NCBI GenBank assembly: GCA_037957365.1
Contig: JARHVA010000398.1
Location: 2,778,001-2,842,000 of the forward strand
Source: Torreya grandis
Lineage: Eukaryota > Streptophyta > Pinopsida > Cupressales > Taxaceae
Length of the DNA: 64,000 bases
Reading direction: 5' to 3'
Shown: piece by piece, positions 11,611-23,072 of the stretch
Numbering within the stretch: position 1 is the first letter of the stretch
How the letters are laid out: each line of letters starts with the position of its first letter
Program-made: the position numbers and the translations under genes
Notes under the pieces: model-generated
Told to the model about the DNA's origin: nothing
Database searches by the model: none
Seen by the model: only the letters and a program-made list of their open reading frames with translations

Positions 11611-12788
11611 TTTGAAAAAATTAGAAGAAAAATGAGGATCAATTAGGATGAATTTTGAGCTAATTTCCATTTTAGAGGAATGGTATGATGTTTCAAAGGA
11701 TAATGTGGGGTGTTAATCCCATCTGGTGTGACATATTTGAACCACATGATTATAAATGAGATTATTTTCTTATTATCATGAAAATCAACCCTAAAAATAC
11801 AAAACTAACATCCTAGGTACATGTCCTCAGATTGGGAAAGGTCTAAAAAGTGACAAACAAACAAATAGAAGATAAAATCAAATGATTATACCTTCCTCAT
11901 GGATGTCTCTTTATAGCCTAAATTCAAGTTTGGATTGGTCCAAATATAATGCTTGATGTCTTTAACAATGTAGTGAAGTGACTTGGATGATATCTCCTAT
12001 TGCACTATGTGTGATTGGATGAACAATTAGAAGAAATGGTCGAATCTCTCTTGAGGATTTTATAACCTAAGTTTAGTATAAAAAATCTTGTTGAATGAGA
12101 GGGAGGACATTTATATTTATATATTTATCCTTTTAAATTGGACCATTGATCTCAAATCAAGATGTGTGGTTGAGACTGAATCCTTACCTTCATAAATATG
12201 AGAGGTTGAGATTGTAAGAGGTCCAATTTATGAATACATGGAGTGTGGAAGAATTTGGATTGAGTGTGTAAGAGGGATGTAAGATATGTTATAAACCTTA
12301 CTTATATACCATCTATTTTTTATTTAATTACCTTGGAAAGTGGGAGATTTAATGAATTTTTAATTTGGAACTTATTATGTGATGAACATAATAGGAAATA
12401 TATGATTTTCCAATATATATGACATTTACATTCCATGTAACCTCATTTTTATGATAATTTGAATTTGTGTAATCAATAAATTAACTAATCAAGTTTATTT
12501 TGTTATTTTGTGGTCTCATTTACAAGATTTGATTTATTTGGTTTAATATATCTAGTGAGACATTTGTAAGAAGGGAACCAATTTTGGGATGCTAATGATG
12601 GATTAGATGATTGGATGTAGTGTATTTACCTAATCATTGATGCACCAATGTGTCACAAAATATGCATGTTACATTGTGTGGATGATTTGGAATGTTTTAA
12701 TGATTTCTAGATTAATTTATGCATTATTACTATAAATTGTTTTGATTCATAATTTCAACATAGAAGTGATGAAAGTGGAATGTCTACA
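11611..12788 (+). other. Unclassified DNA, probably the end of the E1 5' LTR
   Basis: No gene seen. The stretch ends in ...tgtctaca at 12,788 directly before a primer-binding-like motif, which is how the 5' LTR of E1 would end. The LTR start is not located because the matching 3' LTR lies beyond the window. Confidence 0.35.
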
Positions 12789-12790
12789 AG

Positions 12791-12802
12791 TGGTCTCAAA
12801 GA
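12791..12802 (+). other. Possible primer-binding site of E1
   Basis: tggtctcaaaga follows tctacaag and resembles the plant initiator-Met tRNA site TGGTATCAGAGC (8 of 12 positions). It is about 1 kb ahead of the E1 gag remains, in the right orientation. Confidence 0.4.
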
Positions 12803-13825
12803 TATTTCAAGGTCTATATTCTAAAATAATGACTGTAGTTTAAAATATTTTTATAATTATCTATCGTATGATCTCACCTTACCCAATCAGGATCTTGGTG
12901 ATCAAAAAGTGGAAATATTGATATTTTTACCATAAATCTATATAATTTTTTTCTTACGACTAGTTTTTTTAGGTTAAGAAAGTGTTCCATTAGTTTTAAA
13001 AATCATATAAAGGTGTCATTATCAATTAATTTGACTCATTATTTTTAGTGAAATTAGGGGTGTCCCCTCAATACCTAGGGCTCAAAAAATATTATACATA
13101 AATCTTAGCTTATGTGAACCTTTTGGTATATAGGAAATGGTTAAGATTTTTATTTTACCATAATAAGCCTTTAGTTGTTTGTAGTTTGTGATGCATTAGT
13201 AATAAATTTTCCCCAGGAAGTTACCTATATTGTAGCTTGTAGATGGTATAATGATCTATAATACAATTCTATCATTTGTAGTTATTAGGATAACCCTATT
13301 TATGAATGAGACCAATATATTTTTGATCTTATAAACCAAGCATACATTATGTATTAACCTTACCTATGTTATCCCTAACATTCTTGGAGTCGTATACTTG
13401 AAGCTAATTTGTGGAAACATAATACCAATAAAACTTAGAAATAGGTAAGAATATTCCAATATCCTATGGTAAATACAATAACAACATAGTTCAAAAGGGT
13501 CATAATATATAAAAATATTTATTTGGACACCATTCATAAGATAGACATAAGAAAATAGAGCAACCATAATGATGACTTGATGCTCTCAAGTTCTTTCTTT
13601 ACAAAAGTTAGATGAGGGCCTCAAGATAATGTATAAAATATAGTGCTCTATACTCCAACAATTTTCCAAATTGGACAAGTTTGGTCTCATTGTTGACTTA
13701 TAAAATAGACTGAAGAGATTTATTTCAAGTATAATACCATAATCCAAAATAGTTCAAAAAATTATAGCAATGGGAAACACTCTTACAATAACCCACCACA
13801 CTTTTGGTTCTAGAACTACACACCA
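12803..13825 (+). other. E1 leader region, no gene seen
   Basis: AT-rich DNA between the possible primer site and the first recognisable Gag block. No coding motif found. Confidence 0.4.
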
Positions 13826-14414
13826 TAGTTAGATTTTATAGAATTCATGAGAGATGACCCTAACAACTGGTTGTATAAGGTAGATCAGTGATTTTCTCTC
13901 CATCAACACCTATAGATTAAAAACTTCCAATAGATTCATTCAACTTAGAACATGAAGCTATCTAATGGTAAGAATGGTTATAAAATACATGTGACTCACA
14001 TGGGTTGAGTTTGGTAAACACTTATTAATTTAGTTTGGTTGTAGTGAAAATGAGTACTTCACCAAATCAATGACTAAAGTATGAAAACTTACTCTATCCA
14101 TGATTACTAGACCTAGTTCAAATAATTAAACAATGAAACAAAGGCCCTAAATGAGGAGCTTTTCAAAATTTCTTTCATCAGAAGATTGAAAGATGGCATT
14201 TATGTAGATTTTAATTTATTCAAACCCACTATGTATATGTAAGTAGTCAATTTATATAAACTATCTAAAGGTAAACATGCATCACAACATTATCCCTATA
14301 AGGCACCAACAACAATAAAATCTTAGCAATTTTGACCCATAAAAATTCAGGGCACTCAAGTACCTCAAACATAAAATATAATGTAAGAGGAAAAGGTTTA
14401 ATGCTAAATAAAAG
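13826..14414 (+). pseudogene. Ty3/gypsy gag of E1, part 1 (interrupted at 14,414)
   Basis: Frame with codons at 13,832 and 14,150 (same phase). The first block, F-x-E-F-M-R-D-D-P-N-N-W-L-Y-K-V-D-Q, matches the start of the capsid core of plant chromovirus-type Gag (F-x-G-D-D-P-x-x-W). Near 14,150 a second block, FKISFIRRLKDGIYVDFNLF, then K-P-T-M, matches the 'F-I-x-G-L-K-x-x-I-x-x-D-V' block, followed by a Lys-rich stretch. Stops (TAG, TGA, TAA) are frequent and about 150 codons in the middle are badly eroded. At 14,414 the frame is cut by insertion of R4; it resumes at 45,064 with the zinc knuckle. Confidence is high for gypsy Gag and moderate for the exact lineage. Confidence 0.72.
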
Positions 14415-14800
14415 TGTCAGCATGTTCACATTCGACTATAATATGTATTTAGATATAAATCTTAGTTTTGTCTATGTTTACCCTAAAATAGGGTTAAGCT
14501 TAATGCAAGGAGGTTGTTAAGTGGTTTTGAGTGACAACTCATTATGAATAATTTATGTGAGTGCATATTTAGTCACTCACTCTAACTAATAGTTTTTTCA
14601 CAAAAACTAATTGGTTGTTGTGATACAAACTTATAGATTTACTTATACCTATGACTCTTTATTATAAAATGGCCTATTGTGCATGAGGAGATGACAAACA
14701 ATATACATAGAAAATGAGATTTATACCTTGTGTGAATTATGGCCTATATTCACATTATGGTATGTAAAATTTTATTGGATGAGTACTCAAAACTCCAACA
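14415..14800 (+). repeat. 5' LTR of R4
   Basis: Aligns with 44,689-45,063 through shared blocks cttagttttgtctatg, gttgttaagtggttttgag, tcactcact and gagtactcaaaactccaaca. No convincing primer-binding site follows; tttgggatctggtag at about 14,814 is the nearest candidate. Confidence 0.75.
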
Positions 14801-15318
14801 TAGTTTTATAGCTTTGGGATCTGGTAGCCATTGCTCAATATTTTTGTTCTTCATTATGCATTTACCACTATTTTCAAGTTTTTTGATAGAATTGTTTTTT
14901 TTGAAAAATCATGGCCACATGTATCTATATAGGCACTTTAGAGTAAAATGGATAGCACTAATAAGTTAAAAAATATTGAAAACCCCATACAAGGACTGTC
15001 AATTTGTCCATATTTTATATCTTTGACAAATTGCATTTTTTCTAACTCTTAAGGCATTGTAAGGAGCCATATAGCTTGGTAAATTCAAAATAATTTTTAA
15101 AAATGTAGGATATTTTCTATGATTTTAATTTTTTTATTTTTTTCATAGGCAGCCTACAAACCTTTTTCCAATCACTTGTTATCTCCATTCACCGTTAGCA
15201 CAGATCACCCATTGTTATATCTCCCACCATCAACATTGACTATCCAAACCTGTCAGTTTACTTCCATCATCGACCACCTCCTACCCACAAATTTCCCTCC
15301 ATAGTCAGATAAGGTGTA
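14801..15318. other. R4 internal DNA, no gene seen
   Basis: AT-rich, without recognisable motif. It ends in gtgta (15,314-15,318), the left copy of the E5 target duplication. Confidence 0.5.
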
Positions 15319-16470
15319 TGATCTGTAAACCCCTTTCGAACCCTTTAATTTCACTTTTGTTTTATAATGGATACTAAATAATGGCTTTAATAAATGATCA
15401 AAAACTGATTCAAAGTGTATAAAAATTAGATTAAAACTTAATATGAATATATATGTATTCATTCCTTTTAATTACACCTTCAAATGATCATTATCCATTT
15501 AATTGATTTCTGTTAAGTGTTGTGTTTAAATAAAACTTTCATCCAAATTTGAATATTTGAATCAAATCTATGGAAAGAATGGAATTGCAAAACAACCAAA
15601 ACACAAACACCATAATTATTAACAAAGTTCACCCAATCTGGGTTACGTCTCTGGGTCCTGCTCAAAGGCAAAACTGATCAATTGATGTAAAATTTCCTTA
15701 TGCATCACCTTATCCTCAATAGGGGTTATCGATCTATAAATAAATGTTTTTTTGCCACTAGCTTTGGCTCTAGCTCTAGCTCTCATCTCTACTTAATTAT
15801 TTTCAAGTCTTGTGTGTTATTTTTCACACTTCGATTGTGATTTCAAATAATCCCTTTAGACCCTTTATATAGGTTCATGGGTCCACAAAAGGTGGGCTTG
15901 GATTATTATCCTTTCCAATTTTAAATACAATTCATAATTATCCCAAGACCATTATTTGTGGGATTTTACATTATCCCTTTTTTTAATAATAATTATCTCC
16001 GCCCCTTTTTTATGAGATTTATATTATCCCATTACAATTAAAATTATGGGGTGATTATTATTCCCCAATATATGATAGAATATTTTTATCCCCAAATATT
16101 AAATACTTGGGTTGAGTCATATTTCCACGTCACTTTATTGCCACGTCATTGGGTTTGACCATAACTTTGACTGGTCATAACTTTCACATATGAACTCTAT
16201 TTCATGAACCATAAAATGTGCCAAAAAGCTCTTAATGAGATATACACCATGGAACTAATTTGGAAACATTTAATTATGGTAATTTTTTTAGTTTGACCAC
16301 CTTTTGACTTGTTTTGACTAGTTTGATTGAAACTTTGACTAGTTACACAAGGAGCATACGAGCTCTATTTTTAAAGTTCCACATACTGTCAAAAATATCT
16401 TGATGAGATATTAGTAAGGGTGAAATATTTGGTATGATCTAAAAACTTTTCTGAATTGACCTCTAGATCA
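15319..16470 (-). repeat. 3' LTR of E5 (1,152 bp)
   Basis: Aligns with 18,957-20,283 over its full length (tgatc-xx-taaacccctttc at one end, tttctgaattgacct at the other). On the minus strand it contains tatataaagg (complement of 15,863-15,872), a TATA-like promoter position shared with the other LTR. It lacks the inverted insertion present in the 5' copy. Confidence 0.85.
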
Positions 16471-16480
16471 ATCCTCCCTA
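16471..16480 (-). other. Polypurine tract of E5
   Basis: On the minus strand tagggaggat directly precedes the 3' LTR start TGATCTAGAGG, as expected for plus-strand priming in an LTR element. Confidence 0.6.
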
Positions 16481-17690
16481 CTAAGAGGGCTTTTGGTCCA
16501 CTAAAAGTTAGTACCCAACTTGATCCTTTGAAATGCTAATCAATTCTAAAGAGTTCAAACAGGTCTTTATTAGTCTACTCAAGTTCCAAAATTGTGCCCA
16601 TAATGCTTGGAAAAACTAATTGATCACACCTTCCATAAATCCTTTTCTACTACATGGCCATCAATATCCTCTACACATAACTAGGATTCAGAATGCAATG
16701 ACTTCTTTTATTGCATGGCTTCTCAAGAGCCTCTACATAGATAAGCCTAGTGATCTTTTATGTTGAATGACATTGCTCTACTAAGGTAATATTTTCCCAT
16801 TACAAATATATAATCTATATTCTCCCTATTATTCTCACAATGACATAAAACTATGTTGCACACAATAAGTGATATCATATCATCACTTAAAAAAATTTCC
16901 CTTTATGGGGTCTTACAATGCAACATATATGTTACAAATAGTGCCCTTCTTAGGGTCTTTTACAAATGTGCATACTATGATTACACATATATTGAAAACA
17001 TGTATTTCAATGAAAATGGATATCAAACTTGATCCAAAACAATAATGTATAACTGAGTGCCACTTACCTTGGAAGCACTTCACATGTTGATTCATGCCTA
17101 CTTGTCTTCCTTTCCAAAGAAACACTTTAGCTATGTGTAACATGTCTTTCCACTATTGTTAAACCCCAAATCTGAATTAGATATATTTTTTTTAATGTTC
17201 TCTCAATGGATCCTTTTTACCATCTTTCAAAATGCTACAAGAAAAGTTAAGCACAAATATGCCAATCTAAATGTGAGAACATAAAATAATAAATGATATA
17301 ATCACTAACAATGGGTTGTTCATAATATGTTTCTCATCTAGATTGCTACTCCATTTTTCACTCTAAAGGAGTGATCTACCTCCACACTTTCTCAAACAAA
17401 TGAGGTTAGTTCCTTTCATGCTTATTTAACAATGAAAACCAAATAAAGTGCTTTGAAGGTGACTTTAAGCATGCTAAATATGACTTAGCTTTGCAAAAAT
17501 TCTATCAATTTCTTACCGATCCAATTTAATGGATGCTCCACTTTAGGATGCTCCTTCTTGATATAATATTCTTTGGATAGGTGATATTATTCATGGTTTC
17601 CTCTTGGACTATTGGTACTTTACCAACTCTTTCATCTGCTACCTCTTTCTTCATGGGTGTGTGCACAACTTTTTTTCTTACGAGTATCCG
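16481..17690. other. E5 internal 3' untranslated region
   Basis: About 1.2 kb between the coding frame and the polypurine tract. Short frames occur on both strands, but none shows a recognisable domain or continues the G-patch frame. Confidence 0.5.
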
Positions 17691-17697
17691 AACAAAG

Positions 17698-18786
17698 TTA
17701 TGGATGAAACTTCTAGAACTTATCAACCCAATGACCACTTATATTACAATGAGTGTAGTAATTCTTTTCTATTGTCTTGGATGGTATATCCCTCTTTCTA
17801 TTCTCCATATTTTGACTTGGAGAGTGGTACTTACAACTTGTCTCCTTCTTAAGGGACATAACCTTTCTTTCTAAGGATTTTCTCTTCCAACACATGGCCA
17901 TACAATGGTTAATTAATTCACAAAATGTACATGGATATTTATACCACAAATTTTGTGTACCAAGAGCATTCTTCTCATAATCAAAGAAGACATTGGAATA
18001 TCTATGCTTGACATACCTTTTAGGGCTATCCTGTTTACGAGCATGACGAAGAGAAATTATTTTACCTTCTCCATTGGGATTTTCATCTCTAAATGGAGAT
18101 GTCTTACATTTCTTCTGGATGCATTTTTCATAATTGAGGGGTTGTTTCTTTCTAGATTTTAGCTTATAAACTTCTCCATCTCTTTAAATGGGCTGAATCG
18201 GTAGTGGCTTGGGCTCATCTCTTGAAGCTTCTCTTGCTTCAGCTATTTTGGAGCATTCTCCAACTTCTTCATTACCAATAACAAATCCCAAAAATGCATA
18301 TTGAGGTCTTTCCTCAACCTGTATGGGAATAGTAATTCCTTGTCCATTGATGCCAAGGCCCTTTCCATCAAAACCCATCTTGATTAACAACTTAGAGCCA
18401 ATACCACGAGTATGCTTCTTAAATTCCCCAAAAGAAGAAGATTGATGGGAAGAAAAGGAATAACATGGTGAATTACTTATAGTACAAACCTCTGTTTGGG
18501 TTTATACATTTGTGGTAGAGGATGGTCTCATAGACTTTGCTTTCTCCTCCATTTCTTCACCATTTTGTGAATGTGCCAATAACTTGTCCTTGATTTTCAA
18601 CCCAAGTTGCAACTCCTGGATGATCCCTAAGAGAAACTCCCCATGCGTTAAAAGTTTGTCTTACAACTCTTGCTTTTCATCTTCTAAGGACTTTAGCATC
18701 CTTCTCAACTCAGAGTTTTCCATATGAATCCAATGGTTGAAGCCTTTAAGCTCCTCTAGTCTTTCTCTCTTCAGAGCTTTACCCAT
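17698..18786 (-). pseudogene. G-patch plus double CCHC zinc-knuckle protein of E5
   Basis: ATG at 18,786 lies about 155 bp after the primer-binding site. One frame runs without a frameshift for some 357 codons, broken by TAA at codons 42, 95 and 201, TAG at 358 and TAA at 363; all fit Gln or Trp codons hit by C-to-T or G-to-A change. Residues 5-75 are charged and heptad-like, probably a coiled coil. Residues 122-167 are a G-patch: FKKHTRGIGSKLL, then KMGFDGKGLGINGQGI, PIQV and a final LGF. Residues 286-299 are a complete C-x2-C-x4-H-x4-C knuckle. Residues 344-357 are a second knuckle with outer Cys changed to Tyr and Phe. G-patches bind RNA or activate DEAH helicases; knuckles bind nucleic acid. 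The KHT-x-GIGxKLL lead is that of TFIP11/STIP splicing factors. No capsid or enzyme domain is visible, so its role in the element is unknown; RNA packaging is a guess. Confidence 0.78.
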
Positions 18787-18940
18787 GGTTTCTTGCTCCT
18801 ACAAACAACCTGTATCTCCAACAACTACACACTACACTAGAAGATTATACAAGTCCAAATGTATACATAAACTAAATGAAACCAATTGAAACTGAAATCA
18901 AACTTTTACACAATTAGAAGCTAATCCCTGTATTCTAACT

Positions 18941-18952
18941 GCTTTGATACCA
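18941..18952 (-). other. Primer-binding site of E5
   Basis: On the minus strand TGGTATCAAAGC, one change from the plant initiator-Met tRNA site TGGTATCAGAGC, four bases after the LTR end. This fixes the orientation of E5. Confidence 0.8.
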
Positions 18953-18956
18953 AAAT

Positions 18957-20283
18957 TGATCCATAAACCCCTTTCAAACCCTTCAATTACACTTTTAGTT
19001 TATAATGGATACTGAATAATGGTTTTAATAAATGATCAAAAATTGATTTGAAGTGTTTAAAAATTGGATTAAAACTGAATATGAATATTTATGTATTCAT
19101 TCCTTCTAATTACACCTTTAAATGATCATTAGCCATTTAATTGATTTCTGTTAAGTGTTGTGTTTGATTAAACTTACATCTACATTTGAATATTTGAATC
19201 AAATCTATGGAAAGAATGGAATTGCAAAACAACTAAAACATAAACACCAAAATTTTTAACAGAGTTCACCGAATCTGGGCTACGTCTTTAGGTCCTACTC
19301 AAAGACAAAATAGATCAATTAAAGTAATTATTATTAAAAAAGGGGATAATGTTAAATCCCACAAATAATGGTCTTGAGATAATTATAAATACTATTTAAA
19401 ATTGGAAAGGATAATCATCTAAGCCCACCTTTTGTGGATCAATTATTGATGCAAAATTTCTTTATACATCACCTTATCCCCAATAGGGGTTCTCGATCTG
19501 TAAATGAATTTTTTGATACCACTAGCTTTGGCTCTAGCAACTGGCTTTGGCTCTGGCTCTAAGCTCTCAGCTCTCAGCTCTGGCTCTCAACTCTACTTGA
19601 TTATTCTCATGTCTTATGTGTTGTTTTCACACTTTGATTTTGATTTCAAATGACCCCTCCAGACCCTTTATATAGGTTCATGGGTCCACAAAAGGTGGGC
19701 CTGGATGATTATCCTTTACAATTTTAAATAATATTCATAATTATCTCAAGACCATTATTTGTGGGATTTAACATTTTCCCCTTTTTTAATAATAATTATC
19801 TCCACCCTTTTTTATAAGATTTATATTATCCCATTACAGTTAAAATTATGGGGTGATTATTATTCTCCAATATATGATAGAATATGTTTATCTCCAAATA
19901 TTAAAGACTTAGGTTGAATCTTATTTCCACATCACTTTATTACCACATCATTAGGTTTGACCATCACTTTGATTGGTCATAACTTTCACATATAGACTCC
20001 GTTTCATGAATCGTAAAATATGCCAAAAATCTTTCGATTAGCTCTACACCATGGAACTAATTTGGAAACATTTAATGATGGTCAATTTTTTTAGTTTGAC
20101 CAGATTTGACCACTTATTGACTTGTTTTGACTAACTTGACTAAAACTTTGACTAACTACACAAGGAGCATATAAGATCTATTTTTGAAGTTCCACATACC
20201 ATCAAAAAGATCTTGATGGGATATTAGTACGGGTGCAAGATTTGGTATGATCTTGGACCTTTTCTGAATTGACCTATGGATTA
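18957..20283 (-). repeat. 5' LTR of E5 (1,327 bp, with inverted insertion)
   Basis: Same sequence as 15,319-16,470 plus about 124 extra bases at 19,321-19,444, an inverted copy of part of the LTR itself. A minus-strand TATA-like site lies at 19,665-19,674. A small GGCTCT-type tandem run (about 19,520-19,590) is longer here than in the 3' LTR. Confidence 0.85.
19321..19444. repeat. Inverted self-duplication inside E5 5' LTR
   Basis: Bases 19,321-19,440 are the reverse complement, with few mismatches, of 19,683-19,801 in the same LTR (ccacaaaaggtgggc ... ttaataataatta). The insert is bracketed by direct repeats gatcaatt (19,313-19,320 and 19,437-19,444); the 3' LTR has a single gatcaatt at that spot. 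RNA from here could form a hairpin of about 118 bp. Confidence 0.85.
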
Positions 20284-21314
20284 GTGTAACCCATCAATAA
20301 CCAAATCACATAAAAAGTTTCCTTCTAATTTTTTTTAGAATTTAAAAATTCAAATCAAAGTTTTCTTATCCATGTGATATGATATACACCATGATGTGGT
20401 GGTAAACACAACTTTTTAAAACCCTTCAATCTCTTAGAGTTCTAGGGTTCTAATCCCTCTAGACACCTTTTTACTAAGTATTTTTCTTTGCTTGTTTAGT
20501 TTAACTTTGAATTTTGATAAGAAATTTATGTAAGGATTATTTCAGCTCGTCTATAATCCTAAGGAAGTGAAATATTTTTCCATGTGACTATTTTTTGAGC
20601 TATTTGCATTGGTGGAGTCATATTTTCAATTTGGTCAACCAATATTATAAATTTTAATTTCTTCTAAAATTTGTTTCATAATCCTTACTTTTTGGATCTT
20701 TCAAAGGTCATATCTTTTGACAAAGAACTCAAAGTAAAACCCTTTTTTTAAATGCATGATTTTTCATGCTATTTTTAGTTGTGCCATCATATTTTCTACA
20801 CTCTATCTCCAAATTACACTTGTACATAAATTTTGAGTATTTTTAACTGTAAAATATGTTTTAAACACGCTATTTATAAAGTACCACCTTATTTATGATA
20901 TGGGATCACTTTTCATATTTTTATGCATATTAAAGATTCTAGTGGGACCTTTTCATCTTGAGTTTCATGTTAATCATTGTATTTTTGCAAAAACATTCTA
21001 AAAAAATATGTCAATATAAGTAGTTTTTTTTTTAAAAATTCTTAATCCTCTATTTTTCATTATATAATGGCTTCCTGCTTGAATCTCTATGTGTTTTTTT
21101 CAAAAAAGGAAATGATCTTCTCTAAAGTGTGCTCACCTCAAGAATACATGGTTAGGTACATAGAAGAGAATATAAAAATCAAGAATAAAAATTATTTTCT
21201 ACTCTCCTTAATTTTTGACAAGTATGCCCTCATACGCTCATTGTGGAACACAAGATATACAAGGATGCCCTCATAATCTCATTGCATAACATAATTTATA
21301 GTTTTCAACATTAG
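20284..21314. other. R4 internal DNA, no gene seen
   Basis: Starts with the right gtgta duplication of E5. AT-rich; a 69-codon plus frame at about 21,067 has no recognisable motif and is not called. Confidence 0.5.
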
Positions 21315-22027
21315 ATGGGCACCATGAGTACACATCCTTTTGAGCCTATTTCACCATGTGATTCACTACATCTTCCTAAATCTCGTATGCATACACTTAA
21401 TGCTCTTTTAGATGATGACCTACAAAATTTGGAGTCACCTATTTTATTTGATGCTCATTTAGTTTAACCTTTTTCACACCCTAATTTAGATCCACCTACA
21501 TATATTATTTACTCTTTTTGGAAGCATACATATACCTTTGGTTCTTGCATACTTCGTTCCATGTGTCACTTTGGTAGAGGTATTGATAAACATTCATAGG
21601 GTATTGTTTCTCCTATCCATCATGTTCACTAAATTTCTTGCCATAACTTTGGCTATCAACCAATTGTTCTCTATTTATTCTAACCACTTAATGTAATCTC
21701 AACTCTAGTTTTTGTTTTCTCGACTCTTCATGAGTATATTGAGCAACACATGAGGTATATTGTACGTTCACTCAATCATGAAAATCATAAGATTGATTCA
21801 ATTAGGCATAATTCTTATGACACTCCTTCAAATGTTTCCTTCCATACATATTTTTTTCACCTTAAACCTACTCATACACATCATCTTTCATCATTTATAT
21901 TCATCTGGGAAGCATTTTAGATCATTGGTGGCAATGTTCTCAAAATTATTTATTTGGATTTTACAAGTGTGGTTCCTTTTCCATTCAATTTCATCATCTA
22001 CACATGTTTCATATTGCATATAAATAT
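21315..22027 (+). pseudogene. G-patch protein frame, probably of R4, cut at 22,027
   Basis: From an ATG at 21,315 one plus-strand frame runs 713 bp with no frameshift and only TAA/TAG stops (21,465, 21,597, 21,630, 21,681, 21,918). Residues 67-113 are a G-patch: FWKHTYTFGSCILRSM, then HFGRGIDKHS, a TAG where Gln is expected, GIVSPI and a final NFGY. The W-x-KHT-x-x-x-GS lead is the same arrangement as in the E5 and E8 frames, so the three are related. The N-terminal part is Asp/Leu/Pro-rich; the C-terminal part is His/Phe-rich without known motif. No zinc knuckle is seen before the frame is cut by the LTR at 22,028. A gene of R4 is likely from strand and position but not proven. Confidence 0.62.
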
Positions 22028-22379
22028 TGGAGTGATGAACACTCTTTATCCAGGATCATATCTGAAGACAATTACCACATCATAAGAGGAAAATTAGAGT
22101 CCACGAATATATAATCAAAATAAAAAATGAATACATGTATGAAGGGAGATGAGGGGTATAAATAGCTTGTGCAAGAGTAAGTTCCCCTTTAACTATTGGT
22201 TCCACTAAAGGTGGCTTCCACCAAATATGGATTCCATAAAGGGTGGTACCACATGTGAGGTGAGTAATCATTAAATGCAAACTTTTATAGAGATGTGCAC
22301 ACACTAACTACATTTAGTGGAAAATTTAACTCACTAAAAAATTACTAAATGTAAGTGCATATATAATAATTCATCTACA
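22028..22379 (-). repeat. 3' LTR of E6 (352 bp)
   Basis: Shares with 37,306-37,652 the blocks ccacatcataagaggaaaat, tatataatcaaaataaaaaa, gggtataaata and gtgcacacactaactacatt in the same order and orientation. Confidence 0.72.
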
Positions 22380-23072
22380 CCCCTATTAACTTCAACATAG
22401 GGAAGTCTATACAAATCAATAAAGCTAAAAATCATATAAGAATGGGTCTTGACAACTAGGCATGATGAGGTACCCATGTACAATAAGTATACACACTAGA
22501 AAAAATGAGATACACTACAAGGGTCTCTCAAAAAATGAGTAACCACAATGAAAGTGGAGAGAGAAAACATATGTTGCAACATGTCCCTAGAAATAAAATG
22601 GCTCAATACTCAAACACAATGTTGAATAAGGTACACTAGACAGAATAAACTCCATCAACTATAAATGCACTCAATTGGCTTGAAATTCATAAAGGAACTC
22701 AATACTACATGAGTGTTCTAAATTAACTACTTGATCATAAAAAACAACTGACATTGTATTCCCTAGAATATATTGTTATGAAAAGGAGATTGTTAGTGGT
22801 GTCAAAAGTGCAAAAAAAATCATGTAATTGAATTTGATCTACTACCAAAAGATGTGGTGCACCATGGGTCAGCAAGGGACACAACACCTAAAGAAGTATG
22901 TATTTCACCACATGCCCCATACTATTGAGTGGGTGGAGTGATAAAAAAATTATATGAGTGCACAAATACAACTACTCAAACACTAACAAGGTGACATTGT
23001 ATGTACCAGAATATATTTACATCAAGCTGAAGGAGATTATCAAATTATTAAAGAAGACAAGAAGTTGGCCCT
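22380..23072. other. E6 internal DNA, no gene seen
   Basis: AT-rich. It holds one imperfect direct repeat: about 22,746-22,795 and 22,988-23,045 share tgacattgtat, agaatatat and aaggagatt. No coding motif. Confidence 0.45.

Larger units (their letters stand above)
15319..20283 (-). mobile_element. LTR element E5 encoding a G-patch/zinc-knuckle protein
   Basis: Complete element on the minus strand: 5' LTR 20,283-18,957, primer-binding site 18,952-18,941, coding frame 18,786-17,698, non-coding stretch, polypurine tract 16,480-16,471, 3' LTR 16,470-15,319. It is flanked by perfect 5-bp duplications gtgta (15,314-15,318 and 20,284-20,288), proof of integrase-mediated insertion. The internal region is only about 2.5 kb and contains no reverse transcriptase, integrase or protease motif, so it must have depended on another element. 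It sits inside R4. Confidence 0.85.

Noticed and set aside
14801..14830. Primer-binding site of R4
   Set aside because: tttgggatctggtag only loosely resembles the initiator-Met site; too weak to call.
17581..17874. Two overlapping plus frames of 97 and 82 codons
   Set aside because: Antisense shadows of the zinc-knuckle part of the E5 protein.
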